Shown in pieces: positions 14,916 through 24,122 of a DNA stretch of 64,000 bases. The stretch lies in NCBI GenBank assembly GCA_002813285.1, contig PHTZ01000001.1:3347501-3411500 (forward strand), written 5' to 3'. The position numbers were made by a program, and so were the translations under genes. How positions within the stretch are numbered: the first letter of the stretch is position 1; every line of letters starts with the position of its first letter. The stretch comes from Flavobacteriaceae bacterium MAR_2009_75. GTDB taxonomy: Bacteria; Bacteroidota; Bacteroidia; Flavobacteriales; Flavobacteriaceae. The notes below the pieces were generated by a model, which was not told the origin of the DNA, did not search any database, and worked only from the letters and a program-made list of their open reading frames with translations.

Positions 14916-16172
14916 ATGTCATACCTTTTTACATCAGAATCAGTTAGCGAGGGGCACCCCGATAAAGTAGCGGACCAAATTAGCGATGCCCTGCTAGATC
15001 ATTTTCTGGCTTTCGACCCAGAGAGTAAAGTAGCTTGTGAAACCCTAGTGACCACGGGTCAGGTAGTACTTGCCGGTGAGGTAAAGAGCGATACCTATCT
15101 CGATGTTCAGCATATTGCCAGAGAGGTAATCAACAAAATTGGGTACACCAAGGGCGAATACCAATTTAGTGGAGATTCTTGCGGGGTCATTTCTTTGATT
15201 CATGAACAATCGCAAGAAATCAACCAAGGTGTAGACCGGGGCAAGAAAGAAGAGCAAGGTGCTGGTGATCAAGGCATGATGTTCGGTTATGCCACCAATG
15301 AGACTGAAAACTACATGCCCCTGGCATTGGATATTTCACATAAAATACTACAGACTTTGGCCGATATTCGTAGGCAAGCTTCTGAGATAACTTATCTAAG
15401 ACCAGATGCCAAAGCTCAGGTAACCATTGAATATTCTGATGATAACGTACCCGTTCGTATAGATACCATCGTGGTTTCAACACAGCACGATGCCTTTGAT
15501 GCCGATGATGCCCGAATGTTGGCCAAGATCAAAAAAGATATTATTGAAATCTTGATACCTCAAGTGAAGGCGCAATTGCCCGAGAAGATCCAGGCATTGT
15601 TCGATGATGATATAAAGTACCACATTAACCCTACCGGAAAATTCGTAATAGGTGGGCCTCACGGTGATACCGGCTTGACCGGAAGAAAAATTATAGTGGA
15701 TACCTACGGAGGAAAAGGAGCCCATGGTGGCGGTGCCTTTAGTGGTAAAGATCCAAGTAAGGTTGATCGCAGCGCCGCATATGCCGCCCGACACATCGCC
15801 AAGAATTTGGTTGCCGCCGGTGTGGCCGATGAGGTTTTGGTGCAGGTGAGCTACGCCATTGGGGTGGTCGAACCCACCTCGATATTCATCGATTCTTATG
15901 GTACGGCAAAGGTAGATTTGACCGATGGTGAAATAGCAAAATTAGTATCGCAATTGTTCGACATGCGACCGTTTGCTATTGAAGATAGATTGAAACTTCG
16001 TAACCCGATTTATTTAGAATCAGCGGCTTATGGGCATATGGGTAAAACCCCGCAAGTGGTGAAGAAAATATACGAATCTCCCTATAACGGAAGAATTGAA
16101 AAGGAAGTAGAACTTTTCACATGGGAGAAATTAGATCGTGTAGAAGAGGTGAAAAAAGCGTTCAAACTATAA
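14916..16172 (+). CDS. metK: S-adenosylmethionine synthetase
   Basis: 418 residues. MetK signatures are all present: the N-terminal [31 protein letters not shown] with the flexible-loop region, and [19 protein letters not shown] near the C-terminus. It makes SAM from methionine and ATP in the cytoplasm. It has its own promoter and a SAM-II-like leader, and is followed by the SAM-I-controlled metY unit. The length is normal for the bacterial enzyme. Confidence 0.98.
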   Translation: MSYLFTSESVSEGHPDKVADQISDALLDHFLAFDPESKVACETLVTTGQVVLAGEVKSDTYLDVQHIAREVINKIGYTKGEYQFSGDSCGVISLIHEQSQEINQGVDRGKKEEQGAGDQGMMFGYATNETENYMPLALDISHKILQTLADIRRQASEITYLRPDAKAQVTIEYSDDNVPVRIDTIVVSTQHDAFDADDARMLAKIKKDIIEILIPQVKAQLPEKIQALFDDDIKYHINPTGKFVIGGPHGDTGLTGRKIIVDTYGGKGAHGGGAFSGKDPSKVDRSAAYAARHIAKNLVAAGVADEVLVQVSYAIGVVEPTSIFIDSYGTAKVDLTDGEIAKLVSQLFDMRPFAIEDRLKLRNPIYLESAAYGHMGKTPQVVKKIYESPYNGRIEKEVELFTWEKLDRVEEVKKAFKL

Positions 16173-16211
16173 ATTTTTATAAAATTTAGGGGAATTTAAT
16201 TTTTCCGTATA

Positions 16212-16219
16212 TATATTTG
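16212..16219 (+). promoter_or_regulatory. -7 box before the first SAM-I riboswitch
   Basis: TATATTTG matches TAnnTTTG and lies about 30 bp before the riboswitch P1 stem. No well-spaced -33 box is evident. Confidence 0.45.
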
Positions 16220-16250
16220 TTTTTCCAAAAGTTCAAACACATATTGAATT

Positions 16251-16370
16251 GTTATCAAGAAAGGTGGAGGGAATAGACCCTTTGAAGCCTTGGCAACCCT
16301 TTACCCATTCCATTTTATTATGGTAGAGAAGGTGCTACGTTCTATCCCGATGATTATTGGGGCAGATAAC
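16251..16370 (+). promoter_or_regulatory. SAM-I riboswitch (S box) controlling metY
   Basis: P1 is formed by GTTATC and GATAAC. The conserved core AAGAAAGGTGGAGGGA, TTTGAAGCCTTGGCAACC and AAGGTGCTA is present. It precedes metY by about 125 bp. A short ATTAC/GTAAT hairpin followed by T-rich sequence just after P1 could be the expression platform. Confidence 0.92.
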
Positions 16371-16494
16371 GCAACAGATTACTTCCCGTAATTTTCGCTT
16401 TCTTATAACTTTTTGATTGAATCATACTGCTTAGTCAACAGTCTGGCGTTTGTATTTTTTAATGTATTTATAAACACTTAAAAAATCAGTTACC

Positions 16495-17769
16495 ATGAGT
16501 GATCACAAATTTTCAACCAACGCATTACATGCCGGCCATGAAACTTCTGAAACAGGGGGCACAAGGGCCGTACCTATTTATCAAACTTCATCGTACGTAT
16601 TTAACGATACCGACCACGCTGCCAATCTCTTTTCTTTGGCCGAGCTTGGCTTTATCTATACGCGATTGAACAACCCGACCAACGAAATTCTTCAAAAGAG
16701 ATTAGCGGCATTAGAGGGGGGTATTGGTGCTGTGGTTTTCTCTTCGGGCGCTGCTGCTATCTCAACAGGTTTAATGACCTTGTTGAAAGCAGGTGATCAT
16801 ATTGTGGCTTCTAGCAGTCTTTACGGTGGTACTTTCAACTTATTGAATGTGACTCTTCCGCGTTTGGGCATTACCACTACGTTTGTAGATGCTACCGATC
16901 CGGAAAATTTCAGTAAGGCAGTTCAAGATAATACCAGGGCATTTTTTGTTGAATCTTTGGGCAATCCGAAATTAGATGTACTCGACCTTAAAGCGATAGG
17001 AGAGCAAGCGAAAACGGCTGAAGTTCCATTTATAGTTGATAATACCGTGGCGACTCCTGCTTTGTTGAATCCTATCGAATATGGGGCTAACATTGTCATT
17101 CATTCCCTGACCAAATATATCGGCGGGCAAGGTACCTCTCTTGGTGGGGCGATAATCGATGCCGGAACTTTTAACTGGGCCAATGGCAAATTTCCTGAAT
17201 TTACCGAACCTTCTGCGGGTTATCATGGCTTGGTGTATCATGAAGCATTAGGTGCGGCTTCGTATACTTTTAAATTGATTTTAGAAGGATTGCGCGACTT
17301 CGGTGGGGCTTTGAGTCCGTTCAATGCTTTCCAGATTATTCAAGGTCTTGAAACACTGAATGTGCGTATTCAGCAACACAGTGCCAATGCCTTGGAGTTG
17401 GCTACTTGGTTAGAAGGTAGAGACGAGGTGGCTTGGGTTAACTATCCAGGGTTAAAGAGTAGCAAGTACCATGATTTAGCCAAACAATATTTACCTAAGG
17501 GGCAAAGCGGACTTGTAACTTTTGGAGTGAATGGTGGGTTCGAAGCCGCGAAAAAGCTAACCGATGCGACCGAAGTATTCTCATTGTTGGCGAATATCGG
17601 TGATACCAAATCATTGATCATTCACCCGGCGAGTACCACTCACCAACAGTTGAATGAAGAGCAACAGGCAGGCGCAGGCGTAAGCCAAGATTTAATACGT
17701 CTTTCGGTAGGGCTAGAAGATATCGCAGACCTAAAGGCCGACTTAGAACAAGCCTTTGCTTCATTATAA
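16495..17769 (+). CDS. metY: O-acetylhomoserine sulfhydrylase (MetY)
   Basis: 424 residues of the Cys/Met-metabolism PLP family. [10 protein letters not shown] and SLYGGTFNL bind the cofactor region; the Schiff-base Lys is in [24 protein letters not shown] is the C-terminal signature. The length and the insertions after residue 220 are those of MetY rather than MetB or MetZ. It adds sulfide directly to O-acetylhomoserine to give homocysteine. The acetyl donor product comes from the MetX domain encoded next, and sulfide comes from the cys genes downstream. It is controlled by the SAM-I riboswitch. Confidence 0.95.
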   Translation: MSDHKFSTNALHAGHETSETGGTRAVPIYQTSSYVFNDTDHAANLFSLAELGFIYTRLNNPTNEILQKRLAALEGGIGAVVFSSGAAAISTGLMTLLKAGDHIVASSSLYGGTFNLLNVTLPRLGITTTFVDATDPENFSKAVQDNTRAFFVESLGNPKLDVLDLKAIGEQAKTAEVPFIVDNTVATPALLNPIEYGANIVIHSLTKYIGGQGTSLGGAIIDAGTFNWANGKFPEFTEPSAGYHGLVYHEALGAASYTFKLILEGLRDFGGALSPFNAFQIIQGLETLNVRIQQHSANALELATWLEGRDEVAWVNYPGLKSSKYHDLAKQYLPKGQSGLVTFGVNGGFEAAKKLTDATEVFSLLANIGDTKSLIIHPASTTHQQLNEEQQAGAGVSQDLIRLSVGLEDIADLKADLEQAFASL

Positions 17770-17793
17770 TAAGTAGAACAGAGTAAGTGCAAA

Positions 17794-17827
17794 TAAGGTC
17801 CGGTCGATAAAATAAGGCCGGACCTAA
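17794..17827 (+). other. Intercistronic hairpin
   Basis: AGGTCCGG (17796-17803) pairs with CCGGACCT (17818-17825) between metY and the fusion gene. There is no T run, so it is more likely an RNA-stability or processing element than a terminator. Confidence 0.4.
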
Positions 17828-17838
17828 TTATAAAACAT

Positions 17839-20800
17839 ATGCTTCATCACCTTAAGTTAAAGAATTATACCACCCTGAGCAATGTATCTCAAGATATCGA
17901 GCTTTCGTATCAATTGTTTGGGCAAGAATTGCATACGGCACCCATTGTCTTGGTTAACCATGCCCTCACGGGCAATTCGAACGTTACGGGCGAGGGCGGT
18001 TGGTGGTCTGCAATTATTGGCGAGGGTAAATGTATCGATACGAAGAAGTATACCATTTTATCTTTCAATATTCCTGGTAACGGTCATGACAAATTTGTTA
18101 TCGAGAACTATAAAGATTTTGTAGCGGGCGATATGGCCCGAATTTTTCTTTGGGGATTGGAACAGCTGCAAGTTCAAAAATTGTTTGCCATTATCGGAGG
18201 TTCTTTAGGTGGTGGAATCGCTTGGGAAATGACAGCCCTAGACCCTAATATTACCGAACATCTTATTCCTGTAGCTTCGGATTGGAAGTCGACCGATTGG
18301 TTAATTGCCAACTGTCAGATTCAAGAACAGTTCTTGGTCAATTCGAAACAGCCTGTTCATGATGCGCGTATGCATGCGATGTTGTGTTACCGAACGCCTG
18401 AATCATTCAAAGAACGTTTTAAACGAAGCACCAATGAAGAGTTGCAGGTGTTCAACGTTGAAAGCTGGTTGATGCACCATGGGGAAAAATTACAGGAGCG
18501 GTTTCAGTTATCGGCCTATAAACTGATGAACCAACTCTTGAAGACCATTGATATCATGCGTGATGGTGATCAGAATTTTATTGATCTTCAGAACAGCAAT
18601 ACCAATATACATATAGTTGGGGTCGATTCCGATTTGTTCTTTACGGCCAAAGAAAATAAAGACACGTTCAAGCAACTGGCGCAAGCGCAGAGTAATGTAA
18701 CTTATGGCGAAGTGCATTCGTTGCATGGTCACGATGCCTTTTTGATCGAGTTTGATCAAATGGAACAATTACTGCGCCCTATTTTTAGTGAAAACGGAAA
18801 ATCTAAACGTCTTAAGGTTCTCAAGTTTGGCGGTAAATCTCTGGCCAATGGTGAAGGTTTGGGCAGGGTGCTTGATATTATCACCGATAAGGTTAACACC
18901 GGTGAAAACATTGCCGTCGTTCTTTCCGCAAGGGGTAAGGCTACAGATCAATTGGAAGAATTACTGGATAAGGCCGCATCGGGTAAAAATTATTATAAAG
19001 ATTTTGAAGCCTTTGAGAAATCTCAAAGACATACCTTTAAAAACGTCAACCTTTCCGCAGAATTCAAAGAACTGGCTAAATTGTTGGAGGGGGTTTCCTT
19101 ATTGGGTGATTACAGTCCGAAAATTAAAGATCAGGCATTATCTTTTGGCGAACTTATTTCGGCCAAATTGGTAAGCAAACTTCTGATAGGCAGGGGTATT
19201 TCCGCAGAGTTCTTAGATTCTAGAACTTTGCTCAAGACCGATTCGAACTTTGGTGACGCTTCGGTAGATGAAGCACAATCCAAAGAAAATATTATTAAGT
19301 GTTTTGCGCCCTTAGATATGGGCACGGTGCCAGTGATTACAGGGTTTATTGCTTCTGATGAGAATGGTGAAACCACTACATTAGGTAGAAATGGCAGCAA
19401 TTATTCGGCCGCATTGTTCGCGAATTTCCTGAACGCCGATGAGCTTCAAAACTATACGCATGTAGACGGTATTTATACGGCCAATCCTGATTTGGTTCCC
19501 GATGCAAAACGTATTGAGAGCCTCTCTTATGGTGAAGCGAACGAGTTGGCGAATTTTGGCGCTACCATTTTACATGCAAAGACGATAATACCCTTAATCG
19601 AAAAGAATATTCCTTTACGTATTTTGAATACATTCAATCACGATAACGAAGGAACTTTAATTAGTGCCAAAACGGCCAAAGGCGGTATCAAGTCGCTTTC
19701 GGTCATAGAAAACGTTTCGTTGATTAATCTAGAGGGTAGGGGTTTATTAGGTAAAGTGGGTATAGATGCCAGAATTTTTAGAACCTTAGAGCAGAATAAT
19801 ATTAGTGTAAGCATCATTTCCCAAGGTTCTTCTGAACGGGGTATTGGCTTAGTGGTAGACTCTGAAAAAGCGTTCAAAGCCAAAAAGGCGCTGGATGCTG
19901 AATTTGCCGGTGATTATGAGTCAAGAGATATCAATATGATTACCGTTCAAGATGAGGTTTCTGTTATATCGGTTGTGGGCCAAGACCTAAGTACCTTTCA
20001 CCGACCTTTTAATGCGCTAATAAAGAACCAGATAGTTCCTTTATTGTTCAATAATACGGTTTCGGGTAAGAATGTGAGTTTGGTCGTGAGAAAAACGGAC
20101 TTGCATAAGGCGTTGAATGTAATGCACGGGCAGATTTTCGGAATCAGTAAAAAAGTCAATTTGGCCATTTTCGGCCATGGTAATGTGGGGGGTACATTGA
20201 TCGGTCAAATACTACGTTCTAAAAAGACGATTGAAAAACGTAAGGGTATCGACTTGAACGTGTTCGCCGTAGCCAATTCAAGAAAGCTTCTTTTAGAAAA
20301 GAAAGGCGTGCCAAAGAATTGGAAAACGGCCATTGAAGATCGTGGAGTGGCCTATACCTACAATGATATAGTGACCTATGCAAAAGAGCATCACTTAGAA
20401 AATCTTATTGCCATCGATAACACGGCGAACGAAGATTTTGTGGCCAAATATTTTGATTTTGTTGAGAATGGCTTCGACTTGGTATCGTCAAACAAAATTG
20501 CCAATACGTTGGGGTTCGATTTTTATCAACTGCTTCGTGAAGAATTGGCCAAACATCAAAAACAATATTTGTACGAAACCAATGTAGGGGCAGGCTTGCC
20601 CTTAATCGATACCATAAAGTTGTTGCATTTATCAGGGGAAAACATTACCCAAATAAAGGGAGTTTTTTCTGGTTCTCTGAGTTATATTTTCAATACTTTT
20701 TCAGAGGTAGATAAACCGTTTTCTGCCATTTTGAAAGATGCAATGAAGAAAGGTTTTACAGAACCGGACGCCCGCGAAGATCTTTCGGGCAATGATGTGG

Positions 20801-21225
20801 GTAGAAAACTATTGATTTTGGCGAGAGAGCTCGATTTGAGCAATGAGTTTTCAGACATTAGTATAGACAACTTAATACCTGAGGAGTTAAGAGTAGGTAC
20901 GGTCGATGATTTCTTGGGAAGCCTTGATATTTTAGATGCCAAGTTCAGCGAAGTCAAAAAGAATCAGAAGCCAAACCATGTGCTACGTTATGTGGGTGAT
21001 TTGTATGGCGATTTACAAAAAGAGAAAGGTATTCTAGAGGTGAAATTAGTATCGGTGCCCAAAGAAAGTGCTTTGGGTCAAGTAAAAGGTTCTGATTCGA
21101 TTATTGAAATTTATACGGAATCTTATGGTAAAAATCCGTTAGTGATTCAGGGTGCCGGGGCTGGTGCCGCGGTAACCGCTCGAGGGGTGTTCGGTGATAT
21201 TTTAAGGATAGCCGAAAAAGGATAA
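17839..21225 (+). CDS. MetX-aspartokinase-homoserine dehydrogenase fusion
   Basis: 1128 residues in three parts. Residues 1-320 are an alpha/beta-hydrolase of the homoserine O-acetyltransferase type, with Ser122 in GGSLGGG, the Asp pair in VGVDSD (263-265) and His298 in GHDAFL. Residues from about 325 are an aspartokinase (KFGGKSLANG, TTLGRNGSNYSA) with ACT domains from about 625 (NLEGRGLLGKVG). Residues from about 772 are homoserine dehydrogenase (FGHGNVGGT, SSNKIANT, GAGLPLIDTI, KGVFSGSLSYI). One chain thus takes aspartate to its phosphate and aspartate semialdehyde to O-acetylhomoserine; semialdehyde dehydrogenase is not encoded here. The usual Thr of KFGGTS is Lys here. Confidence 0.93.
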   Translation: MLHHLKLKNYTTLSNVSQDIELSYQLFGQELHTAPIVLVNHALTGNSNVTGEGGWWSAIIGEGKCIDTKKYTILSFNIPGNGHDKFVIENYKDFVAGDMARIFLWGLEQLQVQKLFAIIGGSLGGGIAWEMTALDPNITEHLIPVASDWKSTDWLIANCQIQEQFLVNSKQPVHDARMHAMLCYRTPESFKERFKRSTNEELQVFNVESWLMHHGEKLQERFQLSAYKLMNQLLKTIDIMRDGDQNFIDLQNSNTNIHIVGVDSDLFFTAKENKDTFKQLAQAQSNVTYGEVHSLHGHDAFLIEFDQMEQLLRPIFSENGKSKRLKVLKFGGKSLANGEGLGRVLDIITDKVNTGENIAVVLSARGKATDQLEELLDKAASGKNYYKDFEAFEKSQRHTFKNVNLSAEFKELAKLLEGVSLLGDYSPKIKDQALSFGELISAKLVSKLLIGRGISAEFLDSRTLLKTDSNFGDASVDEAQSKENIIKCFAPLDMGTVPVITGFIASDENGETTTLGRNGSNYSAALFANFLNADELQNYTHVDGIYTANPDLVPDAKRIESLSYGEANELANFGATILHAKTIIPLIEKNIPLRILNTFNHDNEGTLISAKTAKGGIKSLSVIENVSLINLEGRGLLGKVGIDARIFRTLEQNNISVSIISQGSSERGIGLVVDSEKAFKAKKALDAEFAGDYESRDINMITVQDEVSVISVVGQDLSTFHRPFNALIKNQIVPLLFNNTVSGKNVSLVVRKTDLHKALNVMHGQIFGISKKVNLAIFGHGNVGGTLIGQILRSKKTIEKRKGIDLNVFAVANSRKLLLEKKGVPKNWKTAIEDRGVAYTYNDIVTYAKEHHLENLIAIDNTANEDFVAKYFDFVENGFDLVSSNKIANTLGFDFYQLLREELAKHQKQYLYETNVGAGLPLIDTIKLLHLSGENITQIKGVFSGSLSYIFNTFSEVDKPFSAILKDAMKKGFTEPDAREDLSGNDVGRKLLILARELDLSNEFSDISIDNLIPEELRVGTVDDFLGSLDILDAKFSEVKKNQKPNHVLRYVGDLYGDLQKEKGILEVKLVSVPKESALGQVKGSDSIIEIYTESYGKNPLVIQGAGAGAAVTARGVFGDILRIAEKG

Positions 21226-21315
21226 TTGGAATAGAGTGAAGAAACATAGGTCTGCAGATCGTAGACTAATTTGAAAAGGAGATGGCCGTTGCGGTCATAA
21301 AAATGCTAGGAAATA

Positions 21316-22479
21316 ATGAGTAAGAAATTTGAAACGAACGCCATTAGAACACAATTGAACCGGTCTGAAAACTTAGAGCATTCCGTACCCATGTACGTAA
21401 CCTCAAGTTTTGTTTTTGAAGATGCCGAAGACATGCGCGCGTCGTTCGCCGAAGAGAAAGAGCGTAATGTATACTCACGCTATTCTAACCCAAATTCTTC
21501 TGAGTTTATTGAAAAGGTTTGTCAGATGGAGGGTGCCGAGAACGGTTTTGCTTTTGCATCGGGTATGGCCGCCGTATTTTCGACGCTGGCCGCTTTGTTA
21601 GATAGCGGTGACCATATTATCTCGTCGAGAAGTATTTTCGGTTCCACACATTCGTTGTTCAATAATTTCTTTCCAAAATGGAATATCGACCACTCTTACT
21701 TTAAGAGTAATGAGTTGGAAAGTATAGAGGAATTGATAACACCTAAAACTAAAATTCTATATGCGGAAACGCCGACTAATCCGGGTGTCGATGTGTTGGA
21801 TTTGGGGTATTTGGGCGAAATCGCGAAAAAGCACAATTTGATTTTGGTCATCGATAATTGTTTCGCTTCCCCCTATTTACAACAACCGATGAAATTCGGA
21901 GCTGATTTGGTCATTCATTCGGGTACCAAGTTAATGGATGGTCAAGGTCGGGTGTTGGCCGGTATTACCGTCGGCAAGAAAGAACTTATCGATAAGGTGT
22001 ATCGCTTTTCACGTATTACGGGTCCGGCACTTTCACCTTTCAATGCCTGGGTGCTCTCAAAAAGTTTGGAAACTTTAGCTGTTCGCGTTGACCGGCATTG
22101 TGATAACGCGCTCAAATTGGCAGAGTTTCTAGAGGCACACGATAAGGTAAATTGGGTCAGATATCCTTTTCTGAAGTCGCATCCGAAATATGAGGTAGCC
22201 AAGAAACAAATGAAAGCGGGCGGCTGTGTGGTAGCATTTGAAGTAAAGGGCGGATTGGAAGCTGGTCAAAAATTCTTTGACTCCATCAAATTACTGTCGT
22301 TATCCGCTAATTTAGGCGATTCGAGAAGTATTGTTACCCATCCTGCATCTACTACCCACAGTAAGTTGTCGACCGAAGAACGTGCCGATACCGGCATTAC
22401 TGATGGCACTGTAAGAGTTTCTGTAGGCTTGGAGCATATTGATGATATTATTGCCGATATCAAACAAGCGTTGGGGTAG
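21316..22479 (+). CDS. O-succinyl/acetylhomoserine sulfhydrylase (MetZ-like)
   Basis: 387 residues of the same PLP family as MetY but of MetZ/cystathionine-synthase length. The active-site Lys is in IHSGTKLMDGQGR; FASGMAAVFSTL and THPASTTHSKL are family signatures. It probably forms homocysteine or cystathionine from activated homoserine; MetB activity cannot be excluded. It lies 90 bp after the fusion gene on the same strand, so it is likely the last gene of the SAM-I-controlled unit. Confidence 0.85.
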   Translation: MSKKFETNAIRTQLNRSENLEHSVPMYVTSSFVFEDAEDMRASFAEEKERNVYSRYSNPNSSEFIEKVCQMEGAENGFAFASGMAAVFSTLAALLDSGDHIISSRSIFGSTHSLFNNFFPKWNIDHSYFKSNELESIEELITPKTKILYAETPTNPGVDVLDLGYLGEIAKKHNLILVIDNCFASPYLQQPMKFGADLVIHSGTKLMDGQGRVLAGITVGKKELIDKVYRFSRITGPALSPFNAWVLSKSLETLAVRVDRHCDNALKLAEFLEAHDKVNWVRYPFLKSHPKYEVAKKQMKAGGCVVAFEVKGGLEAGQKFFDSIKLLSLSANLGDSRSIVTHPASTTHSKLSTEERADTGITDGTVRVSVGLEHIDDIIADIKQALG

Positions 22480-22577
22480 GAATTTTAAAAAAGCACTTGA
22501 GAGGAAGTGATCATAAATCTAAGTTTTTGATCTCGTAATCAAAATCTGTCTTTTTTAAATTTACGTATCTTCGCTTT

Positions 22578-22988
22578 ATGCTGTCTAAAAAGACCAAATA
22601 TGGCCTTAAGGCCCTCACCTATTTAGCTTCCCAAAAGGAGAAGTCACCTGTTCAAATTTCTGAGATTGCGAAATGCGAGAACATTTCGCAGAAGTTTTTA
22701 GAGAGCATATTATTATCGCTTCGAAAGAGCGGCTTTTTAGGCTCTAAAAAAGGAAAGGGTGGGGGGTACTATTTAATAAAAGAGCCTCAAGAAATTCTGA
22801 TGACCGATGTCATGCGCATTTTAGAAGGTCCTATTGCTATGGTGCCCTGTGTGAGTTTGAATTTCTACGAAAAATGTGCTGATTGCCCTGATGAAGCTAC
22901 CTGCTCGGTAAATAAATTAATGCTCAAAGTAAGAGATGCTAATTTAGAGGTATATCGCAATAATACTTTGGCAGACCTGATTATTTAG
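22578..22988 (+). CDS. Rrf2-family transcriptional regulator
   Basis: 136 residues. The winged helix starts at MLSKKTKYGLKALTYLA, with ISEIAKCENISQKFLESILLSLRKSG as recognition part and GSKKGKGGGYYL as wing. The three-cysteine cluster CVSLNFYEKCADCPDEATC is the Rrf2 position that binds an Fe-S cluster in IscR-like members. The place between methionine and sulfate-assimilation genes suggests a CymR/CysR-like sensor of sulfur or cysteine status. Its likely sites are the repeats at 23073-23095 and 23153-23175. Confidence 0.9.
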   Translation: MLSKKTKYGLKALTYLASQKEKSPVQISEIAKCENISQKFLESILLSLRKSGFLGSKKGKGGGYYLIKEPQEILMTDVMRILEGPIAMVPCVSLNFYEKCADCPDEATCSVNKLMLKVRDANLEVYRNNTLADLII

Positions 22989-23072
22989 TTGCTTCATTTT
23001 CTTTGGATAGGCCTTCCTATAACTTCTACTGTGTTGAAATATCACCAAAAAAACCTAAGTTTTATTAATAAT

Positions 23073-23095
23073 CTACTAAATCTATGGGGTAATCG
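23073..23095 (+). promoter_or_regulatory. Operator-like repeat 1 upstream of the cys operon
   Basis: CTACTAAATCTATGGGGTAA plus three bases matches the repeat at 23153-23175 at 19 of 23 positions. It sits about 45 bp before the -7 box of the sulfate-assimilation operon and close to the rrf2 gene. Confidence 0.5.
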
Positions 23096-23138
23096 TAAAT
23101 TCTTTTGATTTATACCGTCTAAGGCAATAAAAATAACC

Positions 23139-23146
23139 TACATTTG
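23139..23146 (+). promoter_or_regulatory. -7 box of the sulfate-assimilation operon
   Basis: TACATTTG is a perfect TAnnTTTG. It lies between the two operator-like repeats, so a bound regulator would flank or cover the promoter. Confidence 0.55.
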
Positions 23147-23149
23147 TTT

Positions 23150-23175
23150 ACTCTATTAAATCAATAGGGTAATAG
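23150..23175 (+). promoter_or_regulatory. Operator-like repeat 2, a dyad just after the -7 box
   Basis: The dyad TTACTCTATT-AAATC-AATAGGGTAA (arms matching at 9 of 10 positions) begins 4 bp after the -7 box, where a bound repressor would block transcription. Rrf2 proteins bind dyads of about this length. Confidence 0.55.
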
Positions 23176-23189
23176 ATTTTAGAAAAACC

Positions 23190-23453
23190 ATGATAGTTGA
23201 TCAATTGATATTAGATAAGAATGCTTCCAAAAAGAAATTTTCGGAAGACAAAAAATCGGAAAAACCTATTCGCAGCGTCGCAAAAGCGGTTAGCTGGAGG
23301 GTAATCGGCACTTTAGATACGCTGTTAATTTCATATTTGCTAACGGGCGAAGTAGCTATTGCGGCATCTATTGCCTCTATAGATTTTGTAACCAAAATGT
23401 TTCTATACTTCGTTCACGAACGAGTATGGAACAAGATAACTTGGGGTAAGTAA
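23190..23453 (+). CDS. DUF2061 membrane protein
   Basis: 87 residues. RSVAKAVSWRVIGTLDTLLISYLLTGE is the DUF2061 signature, followed by a second membrane helix and FVHERVWNKITWGK. Such proteins often sit at the head of sulfate-assimilation operons in Bacteroidota; the role is unknown. It is the first gene of the cys operon, 12 bp before cysH. Confidence 0.88.
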   Translation: MIVDQLILDKNASKKKFSEDKKSEKPIRSVAKAVSWRVIGTLDTLLISYLLTGEVAIAASIASIDFVTKMFLYFVHERVWNKITWGK

Positions 23454-23465
23454 AAGAATTTGAAT

Positions 23466-24089
23466 ATGGGTTTTTCAGAAGAATTAGTACAAGAATTGAA
23501 TAGAAAATTTGAAGGAGCTCAACCTTCGGAAATCATTTCATGGGCAGTAGAGAATGCCGAAAATGCGGTAGTTACTACCAATTTTAGACCTTATGAAGTA
23601 GCTATTCTACATGCCGTGACCGAAGTAAAAAATGATATTCCCGTAGTTTGGTGCGATACCGGTTATAATACACCGAATACATATAAGCATGCCGAAGAGC
23701 TCATCGAACGATTAAATCTGAATGTAGATTTATATGTGCCGCTGCAAACAAGTTCACATAGAGACGCAATTATGGGTATTCCTCAAATTGATGATCCCAA
23801 GCATGCCGAGTTTACCGAACAGGTAAAATTAGAACCATTTAGAAGAGCTATGGCTACGCACAAACCTGATGTGTGGTTTACCAACCTTAGAAAAGGGCAA
23901 ACCGCATTGCGTGATTCGCTTGATGTTTTGAGTTTGAGCAAAGACGGAGTCTTAAAGGTGAGTCCGTTCTATAATTACACTGACGCTGAATTGGATGCTT
24001 ATTTAAATGAGCACGATTTACCCAACGAACATAAATATTTTGATCCGACCAAGGTGCTTGATAACCGTGAATGCGGATTGCACACCTAA
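23466..24089 (+). CDS. cysH: Phosphoadenylyl-sulfate (or APS) reductase
   Basis: 207 residues from ATG at 23466 (a TTG two codons earlier is also possible). VVWCDTGYNTPNTY, DVWFTNLRKGQT and the C-terminal ECGLHT redox motif define CysH. The CC/CxxC cysteine pairs that bind the Fe-S cluster of APS reductases are absent, which suggests PAPS use. No APS kinase gene is nearby. It reduces activated sulfate to sulfite. Confidence 0.92.
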   Translation: MGFSEELVQELNRKFEGAQPSEIISWAVENAENAVVTTNFRPYEVAILHAVTEVKNDIPVVWCDTGYNTPNTYKHAEELIERLNLNVDLYVPLQTSSHRDAIMGIPQIDDPKHAEFTEQVKLEPFRRAMATHKPDVWFTNLRKGQTALRDSLDVLSLSKDGVLKVSPFYNYTDAELDAYLNEHDLPNEHKYFDPTKVLDNRECGLHT

Positions 24090-24122
24090 ATAAAGAAAAC
24101 AAAAATAGGCAGGTGCCAAAGC

